Of a stretch of DNA of 47,957 nucleotides, positions 42,298-47,957 are shown one piece after another; positions within the stretch are counted from its first letter, which is position 1; each line of letters opens with the position of its first letter. Where the stretch lies: assembly GCA_016939335.1 (NCBI GenBank), contig JAFGHC010000029.1, forward strand, positions 1 to 47,957, in the 5' to 3' direction. This DNA is from Candidatus Saganbacteria bacterium. GTDB taxonomy: Bacteria; Margulisbacteria; WOR-1; O2-12-FULL-45-9; XYB2-FULL-48-7. Below the pieces are notes generated by a model. The model worked only from the letters and a program-made list of their open reading frames with translations. It did not search any database and was not told the origin of the DNA. A program made the position numbers and the translations under genes.

Positions 42298-43194
42298 TTA
42301 CTTCCCCAGCCAAGCCAAAATGAACGCCAGCGCCGCCAGCCCGCTCACCGGCCCCCAGAACAAACGGAGGGCGTGGTCGATCCGCAGGCGCGGGTTGGTG
42401 TTCTTGATCAGGATAATGAGCGTCAGAACGATCAGATATTTCAGCATGAACCAGGGATCGAGCCCGCCGCCCATAAAAATAACGGCCAGGAAGGCCGGCA
42501 GGACAAAGTAGAGCATCGCCCTGGTCAGCCGGAAGACCGCCAGCGGCGCGCCGGAATACTCGAGGAGCGGCCCGGCCGCAAGCTCCTGCTCCGCCTCGGG
42601 GAGATCAAAAGGGACCGCCCCAAGCTTGGCCTGGACGGCCAGCAAAGCCGCGGCAAACGCGAACAGCCCGGAAAGCGAACCGATCATCAACCCGCTCAAA
42701 TTCTGGTAACGAACGATCTCGCCGATCATGATCGAGTGCGTTTTGAGGACGACCGTGAAAAGCGCCAGGATGAACGGCAGTTCATAGGCGAGCACCAGCT
42801 TCATTTCGCGGCTGGCGCCGATTGCTGACAGCGGATTGCGCGAGGCCGACCCGCCGAAGATGACGGCGAGCGGCGGCAGCATCAGCAGATAGATCACGAC
42901 GATCAGGTCGCCGACGAACGGCGCGGGACTGAAGATGATTGCCGACACCAGCGTCACGCCGGCCAGGCCGAAAAGCGGCGCCCCCAGAAAGACCGAGCGG
43001 GAAACGCCTTCCGGGACGATAATTTCCTTGCCCAGCAGCTTGGCGAGATCGGCCAGCGGCTGGAACCAGGGCGGCCCGACCCGGTATTGCAGCCGGGCGG
43101 TCACTTTGCGGTCGAGCCAGGTCGCCAAGAGCCCGGCACCCGCCGCGAAAAGAAAGCCCGGAAATATTAAAAAATTAAAGATCATTGCCATCAT
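42298..43194 (-). CDS. Hydrogenase membrane subunit (NuoH/HyfC/EchB-like)
   Basis: This 298-residue protein has about eight helices with WLDRKVTARLQYRVGPPWFQPLADL (core DRKVTARLQYRVGPP), a loop rich in acidic residues and LPFDLPEAEQEL-type motif VPFDLPEAEQELAAGP. It couples electron transfer to ion movement. A 7-bp-periodic run (43198-43220) lies directly upstream. Confidence 0.93.
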   Translation of the reverse strand: MMAMIFNFLIFPGFLFAAGAGLLATWLDRKVTARLQYRVGPPWFQPLADLAKLLGKEIIVPEGVSRSVFLGAPLFGLAGVTLVSAIIFSPAPFVGDLIVVIYLLMLPPLAVIFGGSASRNPLSAIGASREMKLVLAYELPFILALFTVVLKTHSIMIGEIVRYQNLSGLMIGSLSGLFAFAAALLAVQAKLGAVPFDLPEAEQELAAGPLLEYSGAPLAVFRLTRAMLYFVLPAFLAVIFMGGGLDPWFMLKYLIVLTLIILIKNTNPRLRIDHALRLFWGPVSGLAALAFILAWLGK

Positions 43195-43197
43195 TTT

Positions 43198-43220
43198 TTA
43201 CTTCTTACTTCTTACTTTTA
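43198..43220. repeat. Short 7-bp repeat between the TPR and NuoH-like genes
   Basis: ACTTCTT, ACTTCTT and ACTTTTAG; the last copy contains the TPR gene's stop codon (CTA on this strand). Confidence 0.7.
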
Positions 43221-43895
43221 GAAAAACCGGCTTTTCAGCTCCTCCAGCGTGATCAGGTTTTTCTTCGACCGTTCGTCCTGCGGGTCGAGATCGACCGCTT
43301 TTTTGAAGGCGCCGATCGCTTTGTCGATATCGCCTTTGCTGTAATACGCCTTGCCCAGGTTGTAATAAGCGGCGGCGCTGGCCGGCACTTCTTTGATGAA
43401 CTGCTCGAACTCGCTGATCGCTTCGCTGAACTTGCCGAGCCGGGCGTAAGCGACCCCGACATGGTAGCGGGAAATGACGACATGCGGCTCCTTTTCCAGC
43501 ACTTGCTTGAAGTATTCGATCGCCTCTTTCAGTTTACCCATGTAATAATATGAGAGGCCGAGCCAGTACCGCGCGATGTGGAAGTTCGGGTTGATCTCGA
43601 CCGCCTTGTGGAAAGCCTTGATCGAGTCTTCCAGCCGGCCGCGGCGGTAGAACGAAACGCCGAGCTCATAGTAAGCGTCGGCGTACCTGGGATGATGCTT
43701 GACCGCCAGCTCGAACTCGGCGATCGACTCGTCAAGCATCGTCAGACGGTAATAGATGCTCCCCAGACTTTTGTGGGCGATGGCATTTTCCGGGTCGATC
43801 TCCAGCGCTTCCTTGTATTCCTTGATCGCGTCGCGCATTTTCCCTTCGCGCAGCAGCGCGCACGCCTTGTCCATATGCTCTTCAACTCTTGCCAT
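43218..43895 (-). CDS. TPR-repeat protein inside the hydrogenase operon
   Basis: This 225-residue protein is built almost wholly of six tetratricopeptide repeats (e.g. AIAHKSLGSIYYRLTMLDES, AYYNLGKAYYSKGDIDKAI). It has no signal peptide. It sits between the four-cluster ferredoxin gene and the NuoH-like gene on the same strand with short gaps. It may be an assembly scaffold or chaperone for the complex; that role is inferred from position only. Confidence 0.85.
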   Translation of the reverse strand: MARVEEHMDKACALLREGKMRDAIKEYKEALEIDPENAIAHKSLGSIYYRLTMLDESIAEFELAVKHHPRYADAYYELGVSFYRRGRLEDSIKAFHKAVEINPNFHIARYWLGLSYYYMGKLKEAIEYFKQVLEKEPHVVISRYHVGVAYARLGKFSEAISEFEQFIKEVPASAAAYYNLGKAYYSKGDIDKAIGAFKKAVDLDPQDERSKKNLITLEELKSRFF

Positions 43896-43897
43896 GT

Positions 43898-44380
43898 TTA
43901 TCTCCTTTTGCCGATAAAATTCGACAATATTCTAACAGAAACCAAGTTCTTGTTCTGGTCCGCGAGCTGATCGTCAACTTCGGCGAACGAGAGCGCGCCG
44001 GAAGTGCAGGTCGCCACGCAGCGGGGGATCTCCCCTTCCGCCAGCCGGTCGATGCAGAGGTCGCATTTCGGCGTGATGTGCTTGAATAAGTCCGGCTGGA
44101 TCACCCCGAACGGGCAGGCCAGCGCGCAGGAGCCGCAGCCGACGCAGCGGAACTGGCTGCGCAGGACGGTGTCGTCTTCCATTTTTTTCATCGCTTCGTT
44201 GGGACAGGCGGCCGCGCAGGCCGGCTGATCGCAGTGCAGGCAGTGGAGCGGCTGTTCCGCCGTCCCGTCAAGTTTGGAATGGCCGAGCAGGGATTGCAGA
44301 TGGTGGCCGTAGGCGCAGGCGGCCGCGCAGCTCCGGCAGCCGCAGCAGAGATCGAGATTAAGATAAACGCGCTTAGCCAT
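43898..44380 (-). CDS. Four-cluster ferredoxin subunit (HycB/HydN-like)
   Basis: This 160-residue protein has four Cys motifs: CCGCRSCAAAC, CLHCDQPACAAACP, CVGCGSCALACP and CDLCIDRLAEGEIPRCVATC, matching 4x[4Fe-4S] electron carriers such as HycB. It would wire the molybdopterin-type subunit to the hydrogenase. The start overlaps the upstream gene by 8 nt. Confidence 0.92.
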   Translation of the reverse strand: MAKRVYLNLDLCCGCRSCAAACAYGHHLQSLLGHSKLDGTAEQPLHCLHCDQPACAAACPNEAMKKMEDDTVLRSQFRCVGCGSCALACPFGVIQPDLFKHITPKCDLCIDRLAEGEIPRCVATCTSGALSFAEVDDQLADQNKNLVSVRILSNFIGKRR

Positions 44381-45803
44381 TGACGTTCACCCGGTACCAG
44401 AAAAAGTTGCTGACGAGATGGTTGTTGCCGAAATAAGTGATCGGCTTGACCGGCGCCGCCTCGAGCGGCGGCAGCGCGGCCAATTCGGCCTTCGCCTCCG
44501 CTTCGTCTTTCGTCTGGCTGACCGGCCCCTGCACCGCCAGTTCACTGGCCTCATTCTCCGCGGGGCTGATCTCGGCGATCAGGCGGCAGATCTCCGGCAA
44601 AGTTTTGCTGCCGGCCGCCGGCGCAATGGGCGCGCAGACCGCGAGCTGTCCGTCGGCCGTGACAAAGCTGCCGGCGCCTTCAAACTGCGTGGCGAGCGGC
44701 AGGATCAGGCTGTTGTCGTAGATCGCCGGCGATTCGCTCTCGAAATGGCCGGCGAAGACGACGAACTTGAGCATCCGGAACCGTTTCTGCAGCTCTTCGT
44801 GGCCGGCGGAAATATCCTCGCCGAACATCAGCAGCGATTTGACCTCGCCCCGGTCGATCTTGTCGAGAAGCTGGTGATAGGTCGGGTGGCCGGGGGCCGC
44901 CCGGTCGATCACCGTGTTGACGCCGAGCGTGTTGCCGTAAAGATAATAAACAATGAAACTCTTATGGTCCGAACCGGCCGCCAGCTGCTTGGCGTAATAA
45001 ACCGCCAAGTCATTGCGCAATCGCCTGGTCTGCGGAACATAGATGACCGTGCCGCTGGCGGCGTTTTTGAAGTCCGCGGCCGCCTGCTGCAGCTGCGCCG
45101 CCGGGAGGCCGCTTTTTTCGGCCGCAGCGCTGAACGGAATGGCGCCGGCCAGCGCCGCCAGGGCGATCGCCTCGGTGCCGGGGCGGCAGAGCAGATGGCT
45201 GGTGGCAAACCAGCTGGTGTGGGTTTTGTTCGGGTCAAGGACGATGATCTTATTCCCCCGCTTGCCGTATTTGACCTGATTGACCCGCCGCGCCAGGACG
45301 GGCGAACGGCTAAGCAGGTCGCCGACGATCAGCAGAGCTTCGCTTTGTTCGATCGCTTCCAGCGTGGCCAGCCGGGCGCCCGGCACCTGCCATTTGCTGC
45401 CGCCGTAAGCCTCAAGGTCGGCCGCCGCGCCGGCGGAAAGAATATTTTCGATCCCTTTCCGGCCGGCCATTTTGACGGCGGCCAGCGCCGCTTCGTTGCT
45501 CTGCAGGCAGGAAACGAGACAGCCGATCTCCCGGCTGGCAAAGGCCCCGAGTTCGCCCCGCAGGAAAGTGACCGCTTCCTCCCAGGAAACCTTGCGCCGG
45601 CCGATCTGCGGTTCGGTCAGGCGCCCCGGGTGACTGGCCAGCTCCAGATTGTAATGCCCGCGCGGGCAGAGCGAGCCTTTATTGATCGGGTTGTTTTGGT
45701 CATAAGCCAGCGCCGTCAGCCGCCCGCCCTCGGCGCGGAAGCTCACTTCGCACCCCAGCGAACAGAACAGGCATCTTGATTTTTTAATATCCATATCTTT
45801 CAT
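44373..45803 (-). CDS. Molybdopterin oxidoreductase-like Fe-S subunit, probably non-catalytic
   Basis: This 476-residue protein has an N-terminal cluster motif CLFCSLGCEVSF plus GSLCPRGH, as in FdhF/NuoG/FwdB. Middle sequences (LLIVGDLLSRSPVLARRV, VLDPNKTHTSWFA) fit the MopB fold. It is shorter than FdhF (715), and where formate dehydrogenases have the metal-ligand Cys or Sec it reads NILSAGAAADLEAYG, with no Cys/Sec. An electron-relay or structural role like NuoG is more likely than formate oxidation. The start is uncertain (45803 or 45794); an earlier ATG at 45821 lies in a repeat. Confidence 0.75.
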   Translation of the reverse strand: MKDMDIKKSRCLFCSLGCEVSFRAEGGRLTALAYDQNNPINKGSLCPRGHYNLELASHPGRLTEPQIGRRKVSWEEAVTFLRGELGAFASREIGCLVSCLQSNEAALAAVKMAGRKGIENILSAGAAADLEAYGGSKWQVPGARLATLEAIEQSEALLIVGDLLSRSPVLARRVNQVKYGKRGNKIIVLDPNKTHTSWFATSHLLCRPGTEAIALAALAGAIPFSAAAEKSGLPAAQLQQAAADFKNAASGTVIYVPQTRRLRNDLAVYYAKQLAAGSDHKSFIVYYLYGNTLGVNTVIDRAAPGHPTYHQLLDKIDRGEVKSLLMFGEDISAGHEELQKRFRMLKFVVFAGHFESESPAIYDNSLILPLATQFEGAGSFVTADGQLAVCAPIAPAAGSKTLPEICRLIAEISPAENEASELAVQGPVSQTKDEAEAKAELAALPPLEAAPVKPITYFGNNHLVSNFFWYRVNVNG

Positions 45804-45838
45804 TAATTCGTCATTAGTCATTAGTAATTAGTCATTTC
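45804..45838. repeat. 7-bp repeat array at the hydG/MopB gene junction
   Basis: ATTCGTC, ATTAGTC, ATTAGTA, ATTAGTC and ATTTCCT fill the gap and replace the expected ribosome-binding region of the MopB-like gene. Confidence 0.8.
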
Positions 45839-45840
45839 CT

Positions 45841-46653
45841 TTACCACGGCTCCGGTATGTCCTTTATCTGCTCCCAGGTAAAGACCGGCCCGTCTTTGCA
45901 AACAAAGTACTTGCCCAGGTTGCAATGAAAGCATTTGCCGATCCCGCAGCTCATGTTCTTCTCCATCGACAGATAAATATTTTTCGGCGCGAAGCCCATC
46001 GCCAGCAGGCGGGTGTTGACGAATTTCATCATGATCGGCGGGCCGCAGACGACCGCGACCGCGTTGTTCGGATCAACATCGTCGTCTTCGAGGATCGTTG
46101 TCACCAGGCCGACGTTGCCGGTCCAGCCCGGCCCGGCCGTGTCGACCGAGATCACGATCTTCGTCTTTTTCCGCTTCTGCCACTGCGGGATGGCGTCTCT
46201 GTAAGCGATATCGGCCGGCGTGCGGGCGCCAAACCTGACCTCGACTTTCTTCAGGTGGTCGATCTCGTGGTCCAGACCGTAAAGCAGCGCCCGGAGCGGC
46301 GCGAGGCCGACCCCGCCGCCGATCACGTAAATCTCTTTGCCGTGAAAATCCTTGAGCGGGTACGGCTTGCCGTACGGGCCGCGCAAGCCGACCGGATCGC
46401 CCGCTTTTAACTGATGAATGAGCGAAGTAACGGAGCCGGCCCGCATGATCGTGAATTCGAGTGTCTCGGTTATTCTGTAGTCGGAAGAGGGAGTAAAAGC
46501 GCACTCCCCCGCCCCGGGCACGGTCACCAGCATGAACTGCCCCGGCAGGAAAGCCAGCGGTTTTTCCGGCCGGAAAAGAAAAGTCTTGATATTGGACGTT
46601 TCGGTAATGACCTTTTCCGTCCTGGCCTTGACCGGTTTGTAAAGATTCTCCAT
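45841..46653 (-). CDS. hydG: FAD/NAD(P)-binding flavoprotein (sulfhydrogenase gamma HydG-like)
   Basis: This 270-residue protein has a ferredoxin-reductase fold: the FAD region FLPGQFMLVTVPG and the NAD(P)-binding GPYGKPYPLK, VIGGGVGLAPLRALLYG and VCGPPIMMKF. A C-terminal 2Fe-2S motif SCGIGKCFHCNLGKYFVCKDG (Cys in CGIGKCFHC and later VCKDG) matches PyrK/HydG/AsrB. It exchanges electrons with NAD(P)H. The start at 46653 (MENLYKPVKA) follows AGGA; an upstream in-frame extension to 46686 is repeat-derived. It is the partner of HydB upstream. Confidence 0.9.
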   Translation of the reverse strand: MENLYKPVKARTEKVITETSNIKTFLFRPEKPLAFLPGQFMLVTVPGAGECAFTPSSDYRITETLEFTIMRAGSVTSLIHQLKAGDPVGLRGPYGKPYPLKDFHGKEIYVIGGGVGLAPLRALLYGLDHEIDHLKKVEVRFGARTPADIAYRDAIPQWQKRKKTKIVISVDTAGPGWTGNVGLVTTILEDDDVDPNNAVAVVCGPPIMMKFVNTRLLAMGFAPKNIYLSMEKNMSCGIGKCFHCNLGKYFVCKDGPVFTWEQIKDIPEPW

Positions 46654-46661
46654 AAATTCCT

Positions 46662-46768
46662 TAATTAACAATTTCCCAATTAACAATGAACAACGATGAG
46701 CTATTCGGATTTTTATTGATTAATTCCTCGTTGTTAATTGATGTCATTGTTAATTGTTCATTCCTCAT
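46662..46768. repeat. Intergenic inverted repeat of AATTAAC-type words
   Basis: The left part (46662-46700) has AATTAAC, AATTTCC, AATTAAC and AATGAAC; the right part (46729-46768) carries complementary GTTAATT/TCATTGT words. Spacing is 7 nt with one slip. The element fills the 122-bp gap between hydB and hydG. Confidence 0.65.
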
Positions 46769-46775
46769 AGCTTTA

Positions 46776-47810
46776 CTACTCTAATTTAGCCGTCAGCGGC
46801 ACCTGCCGGACCAGCTCCGCGTAAACCTCGCGCATGTCGATATTGCCGGCGCAGGCGTCGATGCAGCGGCCGCAGCCGACGCAGGTGTAGCGGCCAAGCC
46901 GGTCGTGGGAATAATCAAACTTGCAGTGATAGCGGTTCTGGAGCCGCTGATAAAGCAGCGGGCGCGAATTCGCCCCGCCGGCCACCCGGGCGTAGCCGTT
47001 CTTCAAACACGCGTCCCATACTTTATGTCGACTGTTGACTGTCGACCATTGACTGTCGACTGGAGCATCTAAAAGGAGGAAGCAAGTGCACGTCGGGCAA
47101 ATGAAATTACAGGCGCTGCATTCGACGCAGTTCTTGGTGACCTCTTTCCACGCTTTCTGGTTTTCCAGATTGGCCTTGTGGGCGTCTTTCCAGTCGACCG
47201 AACAGCGGCACTTGTATTCGAGATTGGTCTCGTCCAGCGCGGCCAGCGTCCGCTGGCGGAGCTCTGCTTTCGCCTGCAGCTGCTCCGCGGTCGCCGCCGG
47301 CAATTCCCCGATAAGTTTTTTGCCCTTTTCGCTCCCGACTTCGACCACATAGCCGCCCTTGACCGGCGACAAATTGAGATCGAACAGCTTGACCGGGAAC
47401 GGCTGGCCGCCGACCATGGTGCAGAAGCAGGTCTTGCCGCAGCCGGTGCAGTCGGCGCCGATGATAAAGGAGTTTTCCCTCCTTTTTAAATAAAACTCGT
47501 CCTTGAAATCCCCCTCGCCAAAGACCCGGTCCTCGACCTCGAGCGCCTCGAGATCACAGCCGCGCGCTCCGAGTAGCGTCAGCGGTTTCGGTTCAGGAAG
47601 GTCGTTGACTTGCTCATCGAGCGCGAAAAAACACGCCTTGAACGGCTCGACCGTGCGGAAATCCGAGAGATTGATCGCTTGGATATTGTCCGGGGTGATC
47701 CGCTGGATACAATTTCTTTGATATTGTTCGACCGGGGCTAAGACTCTTGAGGTTTCAAGCAGTTTCTTTACAAAATCGATGAAGTTAGCATTATCAATGA
47801 AATATTCCAT
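46776..47810 (-). CDS. hydB: Fe-S subunit of sulfhydrogenase/Asr type (HydB-like)
   Basis: This 344-residue protein has LLGARGCDLEALEVEDRVF, GADCTGCGKTCFC and two 4Fe-4S motifs, CVECSACNFICPTCTC and CVGCGRCIDACAGNID. It resembles the beta subunit of sulfhydrogenases and AsrA, which pair with the HydG flavoprotein. It is the first gene of the operon. A repeat (47027-47061) inserts DSQWSTVNSRH between the two cluster motifs. GGGAG precedes the ATG. Confidence 0.88.
   Translation of the reverse strand: MEYFIDNANFIDFVKKLLETSRVLAPVEQYQRNCIQRITPDNIQAINLSDFRTVEPFKACFFALDEQVNDLPEPKPLTLLGARGCDLEALEVEDRVFGEGDFKDEFYLKRRENSFIIGADCTGCGKTCFCTMVGGQPFPVKLFDLNLSPVKGGYVVEVGSEKGKKLIGELPAATAEQLQAKAELRQRTLAALDETNLEYKCRCSVDWKDAHKANLENQKAWKEVTKNCVECSACNFICPTCTCFLLLDAPVDSQWSTVNSRHKVWDACLKNGYARVAGGANSRPLLYQRLQNRYHCKFDYSHDRLGRYTCVGCGRCIDACAGNIDMREVYAELVRQVPLTAKLE
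47027..47061. repeat. 7-bp tandem repeat inside hydB (word GTCGACT/GTTGACT)
   Basis: GTCGACT, GTTGACT, GTCGACC, ATTGACT and GTCGACT, five in-phase 7-mers, keep the frame open between the two ferredoxin motifs. Confidence 0.85.
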
Positions 47811-47830
47811 GACGCTCCCGGATATCCTCT

Positions 47831-47859
47831 ATTCTAACGTTTTTTGGGGTTTCCGACAA
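47831..47859 (-). promoter_or_regulatory. Promoter of the hydrogenase operon
   Basis: On the minus strand TTGTCG (47854-47859), a 17-bp spacer and TAGAAT (47831-47836) precede hydB ATG 47810 by 20 nt. Confidence 0.6.
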
Positions 47860-47913
47860 GAGAGTAACATGTGGAGTTTCCCCGGAATTTGGCCAAAGCG
47901 AATAAGATTGAAA

Positions 47914-47933
47914 CCACACACTAAAGTGTGTGG
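47914..47933. terminator. Hairpin near the window end, possible terminator
   Basis: CCACACAC and GTGTGTGG form an 8-bp stem with a 4-nt loop. The flanks are AT-rich without a clear T-run. It could end transcription from a gene beyond the window or belong to the hydB upstream region. Nothing else is visible in 47860-47957. Confidence 0.4.
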
Positions 47934-47957
47934 AATTTATCGTCGATAATTATTCCC

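Noticed and set aside
44373-45803. Formate dehydrogenase catalytic subunit, making the cluster a formate hydrogenlyase
   Set aside because: No Cys or in-frame TGA (Sec) is found at the metal-ligand position and the protein is too short for FdhF.

Overview
ORGANISM. The window reads as a chromosomal contig of an uncultured, Gram-negative-type, fermentative bacterium. Outer-membrane barrels and lipoproteins indicate two membranes. Acetate kinase, glycoside phosphorylases and a proton-pumping group 4 [NiFe] hydrogenase indicate an anaerobic, H2-evolving sugar fermenter. The content and the 7-bp tandem repeats would suit a lineage near the Cyanobacteria such as Saganbacteria (WOR-1) or Margulisbacteria. 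This placement is inference from gene content, not phylogeny. All calls were made by eye; no database search was run.

LAYOUT. (1) 1-7289: the end of leuS, a radical SAM gene, the large radical SAM protein that normally pairs with a DUF2344 protein, then rplU-rpmA-proB. A 2.4-kb AT-richer island (3129-5553) separates the radical SAM/DUF2344 pair. It holds three paralogous small genes of unknown function (shared start MxNMCVDPYAKVGG) and an MNT/HEPN toxin-antitoxin pair. (2) 7333-17903: sugar cluster with an orphan sugar-binding lipoprotein, glmS, a giant GH94-like protein, a GH42 beta-galactosidase and a classical GH94 phosphorylase. (3) 17900-22501: a membrane protein, an outer-membrane barrel followed by Ni/Co uptake genes cbiM and a PDGLE protein, a second barrel, and a sensor kinase. 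(4) 22479-28325: tRNA-Gln packed between a GIY-YIG gene and an HTH/LAGLIDADG-like gene, a shortened GlmU-like acyltransferase, ackA, pyrB, a sugar symporter and a ferredoxin. (5) 28343-35649: a complete Pho module phoB-phoR-barrel-pstSCA-pstB2-pstB1-phoU with three PHO boxes of exact 11-bp periodicity. (6) 35865-47810: a 12-kb minus-strand hydrogenase operon. It runs hydB, hydG, a molybdopterin-type Fe-S subunit, a four-cluster ferredoxin, a TPR protein, six hydrogenase/antiporter subunits, a NuoI-like ferredoxin and hypA.

HOW IT FITS TOGETHER. Sugars are split by phosphorolysis and fermented to acetate (AckA gives ATP). Reducing equivalents appear to enter the hydrogenase complex through HydBG and leave as H2 while ions are pumped. 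CbiM/PDGLE and HypA would supply nickel.

MOST NOTABLE. The two adjacent PstB ATPases carry complementary active-site defects: PstB1 lost the LSGGQ signature, PstB2 lost the Q-loop Gln and H-loop His. This predicts an asymmetric heterodimeric phosphate-importer ATPase with one canonical and one dead site. Also notable are the MxNMCVDPYAKVGG gene family, and 7-bp-periodic repeats that sit in frame inside at least six genes and appear to have truncated or re-headed others.
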